A stretch of 64,000 nt of DNA. Source: Aptenodytes patagonicus (taxonomy: Eukaryota > Chordata > Aves > Sphenisciformes > Spheniscidae). The translations under genes and the position numbers were made by a program. This document shows positions 25,901 to 39,722 of this stretch, piece after piece; position 1 is the first letter of the stretch, and the number at the start of each line of letters is the position of its first letter. Below the pieces are notes generated by a model. It searched no databases. It had not been told where the DNA came from and was given only the letters and a program-made list of their open reading frames with translations. The stretch spans positions 13,576,951 to 13,640,950 of the forward strand of contig NC_134949.1 in the NCBI RefSeq assembly GCF_965638725.1. The letters run 5' to 3'.

Positions 25901-28286
25901 AGACTTACACCATGAAGAATCCTTTAAAACCCTGTAAAACTTCAGTTGTCCAGGAAGTGCAGCAACGCCCAAGCACTCAACTAGTTTTTAAGTTAATACA
26001 CAGTTATACAATTTTGTTTATATACATTTTTAAATGCTTGTCTATTTGATTCCCTCTCTTCAGTTCAAAGTCCAAGCACATACGACCCAATGTTATTTCT
26101 TGGCAATATAAAAATATTTCCCTAAATTCTTTCTGAAACTACTTAGATTTCAACATAAGCTCAACTTTTGCTTGTCCCAACAACATTCTCTCTCTCCCTC
26201 TGTGTACGTATGTACACACACCCCACAGATATATGGATTTTACAGAACTATTTACAACATTTGACCTCAAACGTATTGAAATCCAAACAAATAATTTCCA
26301 GATCAGTTAAGGAAAATAGAAGTTTTTCTTTGTTGAAAGGTATGTTTTTCTTCAATGCAACTGTTCAAAGACCATCTTTCACATAAGTTAAGCTAGAAGG
26401 TCATCAGCGTTTCCAAATATAAAAGTTTTGAATCTCCAAAACTTTATACTGGAAAGCCAGAAAGCATATGATACAGCACCCTTATGGTTCTTTAACTGAA
26501 ACACAGCCATTAAAAGAAATTACAAGTGGTAGAACACCAGACACAGCAAAACACAAATACCCAAGGAAACTCAAAACGCCACAACACATTAGCATTTTTC
26601 ATGACAACCCTTTTTCCTATGTATAACCAGCCTTCTACTCTATCCCCACGACTGTAGATTATGATGTCTCTTCATGTACTCTAAATGAAATGCAAAGTGC
26701 TTTGGTCGTCAGTCAACAACAAAAGCGTTAACATTAAAAGTTGTTTGGTTTGTTGGTTTTTCTCCTTATGGAAGAGTCAAGGCACATTTCCAACACAAAT
26801 GCGAGCCATCCAGTAATTTTCAAGGCACCATCCTAAATATGTAGGTGTTTGAAGGAGACAAAGTGTTTCATTTAAACACACCTAAACAGACACACATAAA
26901 CAACTTATTATTACCACAATCTCATTATCAGAAACAGCTGAACCTCACTGAAACCCTCTCTCAAAAACCAGTCCACAGCATGGGAGATTTCCACCTAAAC
27001 AACTGAAACTATTTCCAAATATTATAAGTAATAAAAACTGAAATCTTATCATAAGCCTTACTCAGCAGACAGTAGCACTACCAGCTCCAACCATGGTAAC
27101 AGGTCTTACACAAGAAAAAATCTCCTGATACACATCTTGATATACATTCCTTACCACTTGACTTTTCACTCACGCAATATCTTACCAAACCTTGTTTTTC
27201 ACAGCAAGGACACAATGGCAGCAAAATGTTTTCACAGTGTGACTTGGTAATGCCCAATTCTCCTTGCTGAACAGCTTTGTAAGGTTTATCTGCTTGGGTG
27301 CAGTTGTATGCTATTCAAACCCAAATCACCTCTTCTTTATACAGCTGCTAAATACTAAGATATTACATGCAAACAGTAAATAACATGTAACTTCTTTCCT
27401 AGATTTTCTAAGAATATTCAAACAAAGTGCAACATCTAGTTTACAGAAAAATCCTTTTTACTCAAAGGTGCATTTAGACACAAGATGACCAAATGATTTA
27501 CCATGGTCCTGGCTCTGCACATATTAGAAGTAGAACCCTGATTACAGTGCTAGCCAGCACACTGCAAGCTACATACTTGCAGCAATTGACTGGAAAAAAA
27601 AAATAAAATAAAGTAAGATCAGGAAGAGATTTATAGACGTGACCAAAGGAAAAAAATAATTTCACTGCAGGTATTACATATAAAGGGACTGATTGATATG
27701 GCAGCATTTCCATTTTTCTCACAGATAAAACAATCACCTTCCAATTTGCAGAAGAGAACTTAAAAGCTATTTCTGCATAGAGAATTAGCAGTTTGGGTTC
27801 AATCTTGAGCTAATAAAGGCTGAGGAAATAGCAGATTTCTGTTGAGGTAATTCCTCAAATCTACTTAGTTAACACAGCTGAAGAAAATAATAACAATAAT
27901 AATAATGGATTGCTTCCTTTTAAAAAAGTCACGGATCTCTCTTGATTTGGGCCAAGCTGAAACCCAATTAACTGTTACTTATATTTGAACAGTTTCACTA
28001 TCATCCCTTACTTCCTCCTCCTCTCCTGAACATGTCCTCTCCATCACAGTGAATCAATCAGAGCCTTCCAATCTCCAGGTATTCAAAATTTCTATTATCT
28101 TTTTATAACAGGTATTTCAATTTCAGATCATTTGGGACATTTCTAAAGTGACTGTTGCAATAATTCTTGCATTAATAAGATAAAAATCTTATTTCTTCTT
28201 GTCTTCCTGAAAGTCTTGCCTATAAAATTCATCAGGCTTCCTACTTTACTAACTGATAAAGCTGCTACTATGAATTAAAAAATACA

Positions 28287-28376
28287 TTACTCTTTTTCAA
28301 GGGTCTTTTGCCATAAAACAGAAGTGATTTTCCTGTCACTGCCTTTAGGTTTTGATGTCACTTTAGTCGGTGTAGT
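28287..28376 (-). other. Unassigned open exon with strong acceptor
   Basis: The minus strand has a T-rich tract and TTTTTCAG acceptor, then a 29-codon open frame in phase 0 (KPKGSDRKITSVLWQKTLEK near its end) and a TAA. I do not recognise the peptide. It lies 1.2 kb downstream of the CpG-island donor at 29549 (minus strand), whose phase-0 frame would join it. Could instead be a noncoding NAPEPLD 5' exon or chance. Confidence 0.25.
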
Positions 28377-28929
28377 CTGAAAAATAAAGAAAAAAAAACC
28401 ACCTACATACAAGTACTTTCCTTTAAAACCGAAAACTTGCTTCATAATCGCCATTTAGCAAATAGAAGAGTAAGAAATCATAATCTAATCACTAGAAAAA
28501 ACATTTCTGCAGAAGTTTAATATGAACTTAACTGCACACCGTCAAGACATCTGTTGAATGACAAATACTTTCCCTAAATCCTTGCTAGAGATAATTGCCG
28601 ATCATTGAGATTATTTGACTGAACTAATTACATTTAATGACTTCGTTAATATATTCCACTTCGCATTTACTTTATACAAGGCAAGAAAAACGCTCGCGAT
28701 AAACATTCGTCCGCGTCTCCTCTTCAAAGGAAAACATTCACTAAACCATCAATACCATGAAGCGTATTTTTTACAGGTGATTATGTAACTTGTTTCTTTC
28801 TGAGCGCTACTGCAGCATGTTTTACTGTCAATTTACGGAAAACGAAAGCATTACCGCTGAGAGGGCGAGGGGTGGAAGGTAGGACTTCTTCCAGGATTTC
28901 TTTCACCGATGTGAAAGGATCTCCCCGTC

Positions 28930-30370
28930 CCAACCGTTTTTGGAGCAGGCACTAGTCGCGATTCGTCACTGACTACCGCGGCATCTGCCGGGGGCGACCC
29001 GCCCGCTCCCCGGGCAGGGACAGTCCCAGACCCGCGCTGCGCCAACACCGACGCCGCAGACAGCCTACCCCTACCTCAGGGGCCGAGACAGCGCAGGAGA
29101 GAGCCGGGTTATACAACTCCTCTCCAGCCAGGAGCCAGGGCTCGGCGGCCCCACGCATCTCGCCCACCGCCTAACTTTTCCGAGCAGACGCCCGCATTCG
29201 CTCTGCCCCGCTGCCGCCGGCGGGGCTCCCGGCCCCGCTCCCCACCGCCTCCCGCAGCGGCTCAGCCCAGTTACCCCCGCCACATTCACCCTGCGGGACC
29301 CCGATACCGTATGTCTAGCAAGCCCCGCTGCCGTGCTCGGAGCAGGTGCGCAGCGCCGCGCTGCTCCGGCTCCCCTTCCCCTGGCCGCCAGCCGGGCTCT
29401 GAAGGCGGCAGGTCGGGCAGGTGCCTCTCCTCGGGACGGGCACAGGGCGGGAGCCGCCGCTCCGCTCGGTCCCTCCCTGCCCACAGGAAGGCGCGGAGGC
29501 AGCGACCCCCGCCCCCGGAGCGCTGCCTGCCGCCGGAGAGCCGCTCACCTCCCGGGCTGCCGTTGCCCCTGAGGAGTCTCGTCCTCCTCCTCCTCCTCCT
29601 CCTCCATGCTGCCGCTCCACCCCCTCCGCGGCGGCTCCGCTGCTCTCCAGCAGGAGCCGTTGAACGGCTGCGGCTTCCCACCCGACCAGCCCGCCGCTGA
29701 GGGCAGCGCGGCGAGCTGCAGGCAGCAGCTCCACAGCGCCCTGCTCCTCACCATGGCGCGGCGGCCTTCCCGCGCTCAGCGGGGCCCCGCCGGCCGCGGG
29801 GGTGCGCGGGCACACGGCGGCGGCGGGCCGCCTGGCGGCGCGTTAGCAAGATGGCGGCGGCCGGCGCCGAGGGAGCCGTGGCGACCGGACGCTCTCCGGC
29901 CCGGAGCTATGGCGGGGCAGACGTGAGGGCTGCCAGCGCGTCGCTGTCGCTGGAGGCCGGACTGCCAGTCGGCCCCGGGGAAAGGGAAGCACTTGGTTCT
30001 ACTCCTGTCCGGCTCCGATGGTTGGTAAACGCTGCCCGCGGTCCCATTTGGGAGTACGAGCAGGCTCTGACCACCTGGTGCTGCGGTGAAAAGTTTCCTA
30101 GGCTCAGTTTTCTCAGGAACCTGAAGCGGTGCTGCCGTCACCGGGGAGGTACCGGCACTCACGGGAGGTGCGGCGCACGAGCGAAGCCACGGGTGGCGGC
30201 CCGCCGCCCTCCCGCAGAGCAGCCCACCTCGCAGACCCCTGCATTCCCCATCGCCATTTCCTCTATGTTAGGAAGTTCAAACTCATGCCCAGGTTCCTCC
30301 ACGTGCTGGATTACGACCATCGCCTCACCCCCTGTTTACGCCTGTGAGTAGTTCACACGCGACTCCAGCC
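28930..30370. promoter_or_regulatory. NAPEPLD: CpG island, probable NAPEPLD promoter and first exon
   Basis: Dense GC- and CpG-rich sequence in an otherwise A/T-rich region, about 11 kb upstream of the NAPEPLD coding start and in the right orientation. On the minus strand a consensus donor GGGAG|GTGAGC sits at 29549/29548, marking a likely first-exon end. The plus strand has AAGATGGCGGC (29848-29858), a YY1 site with an ATG, and a donor-like GCAGAC|GTGAGG about 70 nt on, so the island may be bidirectional. The long ORFs in both strands are GC-rich shadows. Confidence 0.7.
29848..29858 (+). promoter_or_regulatory. YY1-type motif AAGATGGCGGC
   Basis: Perfect match to the YY1 core, in plus orientation. 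YY1 sites of this form usually sit just inside the 5' end of transcripts in the same direction. Confidence 0.5.
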
Positions 30371-33300
30371 GATGGGCTGGGAAGTGAGGGATTTTGAGGC
30401 ACCCAATCCAGAGAAATTAGGTTCTCATAAATAAATATGTTTGGGTTTTTTTAATCTTTCCTTACCTCCTTAAGCACAAAATACAACGGAAGGTAATGGA
30501 CATAGCTATGCAGCTGTGATATGAAAAAAAAACCCCACATATATAGCAGCAAAATCTAAGGCTATCTGGAGCTCTGATAACACATTTATGTACGTTTTAT
30601 CTTGAAGCTCAGGAATGGATGTCCAGATCATTAGCAAAGAAATCTTACCTATGTTCAGAGGCCAAGTTCTCAAGGTAGGTCTTGGGAGGCTAGAAACATG
30701 AGCCTTACTCTTCTTATCATTAATCTACCATTCTTTTAGTCTCGGTAAGGTAGAGGAAGGATAATGCTACCAAGTTATTTTGTTCTGTATGAGGAAGACA
30801 GGTATGTATTGGTTGCTTACGGTCAGGCAGATTTGCTGACCTTTGCCAGTGGAAAATCCTAATTTATTTCTTACTTCTGGCTCTTCTCATCTGACATTTC
30901 CTGATCATTTCATCTATCAGTATGTCTAGTGCTAAGCTGGCCTCATAGTAGCAATGACTTACTCATACATTATTAAACACAAATCTATATTGATTGACGT
31001 TATTTCTAGTGTTACTTTATGGAATCTAAGACCTACTAAATGAGTTGGATGATACAGCTGCTCTCCATAGCTCTGATCAATGCCCATTAACAGTTAGTAA
31101 TAATTAGTGCCTATATATAGAAATTTGTGTGAGCCACTAGGTAAGTGTCTCCAGGCTGGTAGTAACTGATTGACAACAGTAGCAGATTTGGGTTGCTCAT
31201 CCTACACTTCAGCTGAGTATCTCCTGGTAGGCAGACCTGCCTCCACATGTCATTTGGAAGTAGTTTGTCACCAGTGCTGCAAAAAACACAGTTCAGGAGG
31301 CTCTGCTTTAGTAAATGCATTTTGTCTGTACTACAAATATAGATGTCAACATTTGGAGGCTGTAAGTAAAGACAACTGGTGTCTGTGCAGCATGCAGTTT
31401 TCAGTTTGAAAGGGAAACATCTCTCCTGGTATAACAACTGGTGAAGAATTATATGGTTGTTCTAGCAGTGTCAGAAATTACTTGAACTCTATATCACACC
31501 TATTACCTACTCTGCCACGCCAGTGTGCACAACATGAGAAAATTCAACTTCAGAGGTGCTCTTCAACAGAACCAGAATTTTAAATTAGTTTCCTGTTTCA
31601 GTATTCCCATGAGCCAACTAAGATCTCAGTCTAGTCCTGCCGCTTTGGTAGGTTTTGATCTTTCAATGTCTTATGCACACAAACACATTTAAACTGAGGA
31701 AAAGTCCCAATGGGACATCTGTGCTCAAATAGTTGTGTAAACCCAGAAGAGAGAGCTCTCTGACTCTTAATACACCCCAGACGTGCTAACATGCTTAGAG
31801 GACTAACGTTAGGATCTTGCAGGAGTTGGAGGCCAGAAGTTACTAACAGATGGGAAGGTTCCAGCCATCTGTGCATGAGGTAAGAGTTTTTTGCTTGGCA
31901 CATAGTCCTAAGAAAGGGAGTTTTAATAATTTTATTTTCTTCAGTGGCATGCATTCCTGGCATTTTTACTACTCAGACTGGCCCTATATATTGTCCACTA
32001 TATATGGAAATGAAAAAGATTTGGGAGCTCCTTTGTACTGCAGAGAGGCATAGATACTGAGGAATAGCAAAGTGGGGTTATTTGGGGGTCAGTGCATTTT
32101 TTTTTTCTCACAGTGAAATTTAACAACTGAAACAGAATCCTTTTTTATTGAAGAAGTTTTTGGGGTATACCATTTCATTAATGACTTGGAAGGATAAGTT
32201 CCTTAACATAGCTTAATCTGCTTAATGCAACAACGTATATCTTAATTAGAATCGCACAGTTAGTACTTCATGAATTGTATCTGCAGTGGTGTTTTTCCCT
32301 TGGAGATAGTGTGTGCATTAATCGTGGGCAGGACAGCTCAACTAACTTATTAATAAAACTTCTCTTGATGAAAGGTTTAACCTTCTATGCAACTGAAGTT
32401 TATCAGTATTTTGTTTTGCTCTCTAAAGTGTAGAATTAGTCTTTTTCACAAAGTTTAATTTAGTCGGTTGACGTAGGCTGTGTCAGAGCAAGATACTCGC
32501 TGTCTTGGGCAGTAACTGAAGCACAATCTAAAGTAGGAAAAAGTAAAAATTCTGATAGTTAAAATTTTTATAGCTTTATAACTGAGCTGTTTTAACTTGA
32601 TTGAAAATCCTCCTAGATAAGAAAATAAAAAATGTTGTACCATCTCTCACTCCATCTTAGAATATCAAGTCATAGTCCAAAATCCCTTTAGGCTTAGTCT
32701 TGCTATATACTAGGTAATTTTACTGCTATAGTGCAGATGTAATTTATCGCAGCAAAAAAGCACACATGCTGTAACAGTTTGTTACAAAGATCTCTGAGTG
32801 AAATAAACTATCCTAGCAAAGAAGTTTTTCACCACTCTAACATTAGCTATACTGAAATTTTTACTAGCATAGAAATTTTGCACCAAAAGAAATTCTACTA
32901 GCCTAGTAAAAGCCTCCCTGGCAAAATTGGCCCATATTGGGACATAATCAAAAAGGCTAACCTAGCCCTCTAATTACAGTGTGGAGAGGAAACCGCCCTT
33001 ATGGTATCCACACTGTTTCGGAGGGAAGTTAAGGGAGAAAAGTTATTTGGCACCTGTTGCAGGCAGAGGCAAGCAGAGTTTCAAATCATGTTGGATGTTA
33101 AGTTACCCTGTGAAAGAGGGTTACACAACCAGCTAATATATTTTTTGTTTATATATCAATACATATAGATACAAAATGCTTCACAGTAATGTTTAATCAA
33201 AACATTAAATTGCCTTAGTTACAAATTTGATATATAATCAAGATACAATACTTAATGAAATGACTGTGAATGTCATGTTTACCATTACAAATCCAAACCT

Positions 33301-36300
33301 CTTACACAATAAAGAATTTGACAATCTTTGGGACTACAGAGAAGGAACTTATGAACTACAGTTAAAACAAAACAAAATGTGCTTCTAAATATTATGCAAA
33401 ATACTTTCTGATGCCTAGCTGGTATCTCTTTAACTTCTACTCAGGGGACAAAACTGGGGGAGACTATAAACTGGAACCGTAACAGAGACATTTAGGCTGT
33501 GTTATACTAGTAACAGGCCCAGAGCGCTCTCCAGCCCTGACACCAAATTGTACAATGCGTGTATTTTCATACAGATAAACCTTCCTAGCCCTGAAGAGCA
33601 GGTGGCTGCATCAAAATTGCTGTTGTAAGTCTTCCCTGGCCCACCCTAATCCCTGAAGTATGCTTGGGCACTATCTGCGAGAATGCTAGTTGGCATGAGT
33701 CAAAACTCAGGTAGCAGCTTTGCTAGCGATTTAATGGTTATTAAAGTGTGGCAACGTCAATGCCCATGCCTTAGTTTACTGGAACATATCTAGCCTTAGA
33801 CAACACCTGATTTTGAGATTTAACCATATATCTCAGGGGAAATTAAAGTTGTTACATGTGTTTCCAAAATCGGTGAAGCTTGGCAGTGTGATTGTGAACA
33901 AGCACTACCACGAGATGATGCTGTTATAGTCAGTACCTGATAATGTATTGTAATATTGTGTAACATTTTGCAAAATTACTATCATTAAAATATATTTAGG
34001 AAATTCAATTACAGTGTCTAAAAGGCCTGATCAGATCCAGATTCCTTTGTGAGTGGCACTGTGCATAAAAAAAAATCCCTGCCCTTTTGCAATTGAATTT
34101 GTAATTGGGCACAAGATACAGTAACAGGTTTAATAAACAGGAAAAAGACATTCTGGATGTAAAAAGGAGAAAAAAAAAAAAAGAATATGTAGGGGTAGCT
34201 CCTAACACTGTTGGGTTGTTATGAGTGTCTTGACTAACTGCAAATTAGAAATTGTAGAACATTGTGCTGCTTTCAGTGCAGGCGAGATGACGACAAACTG
34301 TTTCTTTGTGTCTAAATGCATTACTGAAAAGTGTCCCTCTAACAATCATTTTAGACATATACTAAAATGGATTGAGTTTGTGACTATCCTTTATTTAAGG
34401 GAGCATTTCTTACACATAGTGCCATGGCTTGGATGTGAATGTTGCCAATTGCTAAGGTCTTAACTATGCCCTCTAGTTTAATTTCTGATATGACCAGATT
34501 GTTGTACGTATATGTAATTAACCTTATTCTCATGCCATTGATATCTCTGTGGTTTCATTTTTTGTGGCTCTAAGAAGTATTTGGCCCTAGCTCCGTGCTT
34601 TTATTCACCACAGAGCAAGTGGGCTACTGTGAGGCAGATATGCATCATCTGACAACCCCAATGCTGGGTCTCAGTCAGTCTTTAAGATGGTCTGGCTTGC
34701 CTTCACAGCTGTGAATATAGCCCTTCGGCAGGGAGTGCCCATTGTGAGTCCTCTGGAATGTGGGAGGAAAATTCATCCTGCCAAGACACAGCTTGCTTGT
34801 TTGGCATACAGTCAGCCTGCAAAATGAGAGGGCTACTGCACTGGCAGTACTACAAAAGTGCTCGGAGGGGGACAAGATGCAAGGGTGTAGAAAGGGAAGG
34901 AGGCATGGTATGAGAGCATGGAAGAATATACTCTTAAGTACTTCATGGTGGAAATATGCTGGCTGGGGATGTTCCAGGCTGCGTACATCTGCAGAAGGAG
35001 TATCTAGACTGCCTGAAGAGGATGCTGAAAGGGTGCACAGGCCTGAGTTTTCACCAGCAGTGTCCCAAATAGGTTGCTCTCAGGATGATTTTGGGGGTGC
35101 ACCAATACAGTGATGAGCTGATCGTGGGAGTGTGACATGTCAGTTCAACTATTTATTCTACATGCTTTGTAGGAGCTGTCTATAAAGCTGCAGAGTGTTA
35201 AAACTCTCTCTTCCTTCTCACGTTTGAACATAACATCTTTGAAGTCTTATAGACAGACAATGTTGGAGGTTCATAGATGCTTATTTCCTGCTAAACAGTA
35301 ACATGCTCGTTCGGAGACCCTAGGATTGGAACAACTTCTTTGAATTCACTGTCTGTCTCATTTTTTAGTTTAAAGCCAGTGTAATACCTCTGAGATCAAT
35401 GCAGAATAAAACCAGTGATGGTCATGGAAGAACTGGGGCCACTGTTTACTCATACTTTCAGAGCACATATGGAAAGACAATGCCACATAGAAATAAACAA
35501 TCATACACAAATAGGCTCTTTCAGAAAGAATGAAACTATGCAAGCTTGGTGTCCTGATCATTTCTGTTCACTGCTCTGTAGTTTCACCCTCCCAGCATAA
35601 TAATCCAAGCACACTTCTCTCCATGCCTTCCATGACATCTGTTTGGGCAAGAGACAGCGTGTGCTGTGGTTAATCCAGTTAGTCGTATGTGCAGGCAGAC
35701 CGGCCAGCAACTGCATGTGCCCACTGCCAACTGGCTCATGCTAAGACAATACATGCTGCCGTGTTCTACCTACTTTTCCCATACTCAGGGAACTAATTTA
35801 GTCTCCTTCCTACATCCAGATACTGGTGTTAAAGAAAATTATAGGAACTTAATTACTTTGGGCTGTATTAGGCTTACTTCAGCGGTGTACTGTTACATGC
35901 TCTGAGGCCTTGGTCCCTTAACTGACCAGAACACATGCCTTTGGAGCATCATTTAGATCCCATCAAACACAAATTTTTAATGTTTACTTTCCATGAAAAC
36001 CAGGCTGCAGGGAAAAGGACAGATGCGTACTCAGGTTTCTTCACAGTGTGAACTGGGATGTAGCTGAGTTGTCCACCTTTACTAAGAAACCAGGGAATGC
36101 TCTAAGACTTCCTAATCCACAGAAAGCCCTTGAAATATTTTCCTTCTTTCAAATATCCTTGAAATTGGCCAGTTAGTTTGATGGAAAGGCACAGAGCATG
36201 GTTTCACAAGAAACCTGGTTAAAATCAAATAACGATGGTGGTATTGTAACCAAGAACTTCTGCATAATCTCAAATAAGTTAGTTTTTAGATTACAATGAA

Positions 36301-36507
36301 AAATACATTGTGAAATGGAAAACAAGAAAAAATAATGACTTTTTAAATCATGTAAAGTTACTGTAGGGCAACAGTCATGAATAAGAAAGAAGGTGTATAA
36401 CAATGAGGTAAGTCAGAGCTTCCCTGTGATTGCTTGTAAATATTCAGAATCACGGACCATCCCTTTCCTTGCCTGCACAAACTGTTTTTGTAGCTTTATT
36501 ACACAAG

Positions 36508-36580
36508 CATCATCGAAGTACAGGGCTAGAAGGGGCTTCAAGAAATCCCATAGTCCAAACCACTACATTCAGTGAGGATC
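36508..36580 (-). mobile_element. Old CR1 3'-end fragment
   Basis: Reads like the antisense of an ancient amniote CR1 3' end (GTACAGGGCTAGAAGGGGCT followed by a decayed GGTCAT.TAGTCCAA.C block). Short and diverged. Confidence 0.5.
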
Positions 36581-38504
36581 TTTCATAATTGGATTATTAT
36601 TTTAACTGTCAGCACCCCATGCAGGCGTGCTATGTGCTACACGAAGCTGCTTTCAGCTGCTAAGCTGCTGCTCTGGCACTAATGGAAACTGCTGGGTTCC
36701 CAGGCTGACCTCAGTACCCTGCTACCACCCTCCTGAAATGAGTCTGAAACCTCTTCTTCATCCACAGCTCCCAGGAGGGAGAGGGAAAGGAAATCCGCTC
36801 TGGTTTTAACAGCTGGCACTGAATAGGGGAGAGAGTTATAAATAAATGGAAATAAAGAATGCGGGCATGTGACTAAAGCCATGAGGGTCACTTTTTGGTA
36901 TGCCAACAGATGAGCAATGCTCCGAGTGGCATTTGACAAAATGTCACTCTGAATGTGTAGACACGATGATGATGTCAAAAGAGGCTCATTTGAATTGGGA
37001 TTCAGGAGGATCCTCTATTTAAATCCTGTCTGAGCTACTGACAGGCTGCATGACTTTCTAGAATATACTGAGCTCCATGGGTCAAATTGGTCCTCGCTGC
37101 AACTAAATTGACTACAATGGAATTATTCTGGGACTGAACTTGATTTCTCAGACATCAGTCAACACAGCTGGTTCACTGAATAAATGAAAGAAAGCAAGCA
37201 TAGATGTCACTGGAAAACAGATGCATTTGAACAGAGTCTTTTCGTTTTGGCAAAACTAGAGCAGAACTGCACAATTGTTATTTAAAATGCATAAATAATT
37301 GTTGATGGTGATTTATTGACAATGTAAACTCTATGAAGGTAACAGACCTTTTTTTTCAAGGGAATTATTAGCATTATTGTCTTTTTCAAAGGGGATGTAA
37401 TTTTTATGTATGTTATTTATAACTTGGAAAATGACTGATGCTTCTTTAAGTATTCTGGTAAAGATAGGTTTTTTTCTTAAAAAAAATAATATTTCTTCAA
37501 AAATAAAGATAGTTTTTTTGTTCTTCTTCAAGCATGCAGCAAAATGCTTCACAGTGGTAAGCTTCTTCCATAGAAAATGCTTTTGGAGTCAGATAACAAA
37601 ATAATGGTGTTAATTAATAAAAGATAATTGTTATTAAAAGTACTTAAACAACATAAGCAGAGGATAAGACTATCTCTAAAATGGGGAAAAAAAAAGATTG
37701 CTTCTAAGCGTCCTGCTTCCTGGGATGGAAGCTTTTAGAAACCACAACTTTTATGGATTTTGGGGTAGATAAAGAACAAGTGACTTGCTCCTTTGTAGAA
37801 AATGAAGTGAGGGACTGGTGTTCTCTTACTGATGCATAACTCCGCTATTTATGTTTAATCATAGAAGTACTGGAAATTTCAAGTGGGATTTCCCCTAGTT
37901 TCGCTAGGACCTCTACAAAGGTAGGAGTAAGTTTCTTTAAAGTTGAAATGAAGTAGTTCGATAGTGAGCATGTTTTCAAGCCTAGCTGAAAGGACACCAA
38001 ATCTTGGTGTCTGTGTACCTGTGCCGCTAGGAGAACTTTGGGAAGCTTAGAAAGTCAGTGTAAAAAGACCTAGACAAAACGGTGGTTTACAGAGCAATTG
38101 CAAGAGATGTTCTCCAGCACAGATAAAGCTTAACAAAGGGTTCTTCTCTTATCCCTGCCATTCCTGTCATTTAAACAAAACGAGCAGTTATAAATCAAAA
38201 TATTATTTTATCCCAGCTGCTCACATGATTTAAGTTATTTACAAAACACAAAATAGAACAACCTTAATAAGAATAATTTTCCCGTTTCATGTATGCTGTC
38301 CTGTTCTTCTACCAGAGATACTCTAATTCTAGATAAAACGAGACTGAGATTTAACAAGTAGGCAAAAAAACATTTGGCAAAATTTAAGAAAACTTGGAGA
38401 GGTGACACTGGTACATTTTTTTTCCTCCTTTTTCATGCCAATTTAGTAATGAGGACAATGGAGTTGCTTCTCTAGACATGATTAAAAAAAAAAATAAAAA
38501 TCTG

Positions 38505-39255
38505 AAAGGGTTTTCCAGTTCATCCTCTTGCTTCATAGCAGAATCCACTCTATCTAATCAGCTCCTGACAGATATTTGTTCGACCTGACCTTGAAAATTT
38601 GCAGTCATGCTGATTTTTCAGACCCTTCCACAGTGAGCTACTGCATGATGTTCCTTACAGTTCCAAAGGTTTTTGTAAAATATAACCTAAATCTGCAAGT
38701 TGCAGTTTAAAGCTATTATTTCTTGCCGTATCAGTAGATGTGAAGAACAGTTTGTATCTCTGCAATACTTTTTATGTGTTTGAGAACTGATATCATATCT
38801 TCCCTCAATCCTCTCATTGCTAGACTAAACAAATTAATTCTTTCAATCTTACCTCATGGGTCACATTTTCTATACCTCTGAAAATTACATGGCTCTACCA
38901 TGGTTTCTTTCTTTATTGGTCTTTCTTCAAGTGAGGTGCCCAAAAAAGGATGTTGTACTCCAGCTGAGGTCTTATCAGGGCTGATTTGAACAGAACCTTG
39001 CTTCATGTGTCTTTTATAGAGCTGTTTATACACCCCAGTGTGAAGTCTGTTTATTTTACAACAGTATGACAGCACTGGCTTGTTCAGTTTATGATGCAAT
39101 ACTACCCCTAGATGCTTTTCTGAGGGGTGTACTGCTTACCAATAACACTCCATCACCTTCCTGTGCAGCTGATTATTCTTAAAAATAATACCTTACATCC
39201 TTCCATCTTGAACAACATCCTATTTTTTTCAGACCATTTCTCTGGTTTGTTACCA
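38505..39255 (-). mobile_element. Ancient CR1/L3-like LINE fragment, about 750 bp
   Basis: Antisense to the coding strand of the element. Blocks recognisable in order: CCAGTTCATCCTCTTGC, CTCCTGACAGATATTTGTTC, the TAGACTAAACAAATTAATTC block, TACTCCAGCTGAGGTCTTAT, and CAGACCATTTCTCTGGTTTG. They follow the order of the old amniote CR1 consensus as I remember it, strongly diverged. 5'-truncated on the high-coordinate side. Confidence 0.75.
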
Positions 39256-39722
39256 TTTTTTATTCTGGTGTTTGTCCTACGACACGATGTACATGTGCAC
39301 TCATACCACTTAGGCCACTGCATTAAGACCATGTGACAGATTCACTTTCTTGTCTCCTGAGGAAAGGCCATGTACCTCTCAAGAAGGAAGGTGTCATGGG
39401 GCAGAACTAGCATGATTTATGCATGCCATGACCATTCCCTGCCCAATTCCGTGTGGCCCTCAGGAGAAGACAAAAGGGAATGGGGCAAGAGATGGGGGAA
39501 TTTTCAAGGAAAATTGAATCTGGTGCCTAGATAGATCCAGAATATTTCCTTAGCTAGCCATGCATGCTTCCTGCAAGACCAGGTTAAGAGCCTTATTACA
39601 GTCAACATATGAAGCATCTATTGCTTCTCCTTAATCTGCAAGGCCTATGTCCCTGTTCTGGAATGTTGCTTTTAATAGGTTGTTTTCTCGTAAAACCACA
39701 TTACCTGTTACTTACCACCGTA

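Larger units (their letters stand above)
18045..29548 (-). other. NAPEPLD: NAPEPLD 5' intron(s)
   Basis: About 11.5 kb between the first coding exon and the CpG island. No protein-coding exon is recognised by homology. It contains a local duplication (22531/22861), an (AAT)n stretch near 27886-27907 and several minus-strand exon-like segments listed separately. Confidence 0.5.

Noticed and set aside
29071-30351. Several overlapping ORFs of 64-166 aa in the first CpG island, including a Glu-rich one at 29545-29754
   Set aside because: All six frames are open for stretches; composition is Gly/Ala/Arg/Pro noise. The Glu run is a simple (GAG)n repeat. Kept only as exon-candidate context.
32650-33000. 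Repeat-like A/T-rich stretch resembling old reptile DNA-transposon remnants
   Set aside because: Similarity is only an impression; no terminal repeats or conserved blocks could be identified.
34760-35113. 117-aa plus-strand ORF in the gene-poor interval
   Set aside because: No recognisable domain, no splice partner, no CpG promoter, and overlapping open frame on the other strand. Likely chance.
37075-37160. Segment with an ACTACAATGGAATTATTCTG block resembling ancient amniote repeats
   Set aside because: Too short and diverged to assign to a family by eye.
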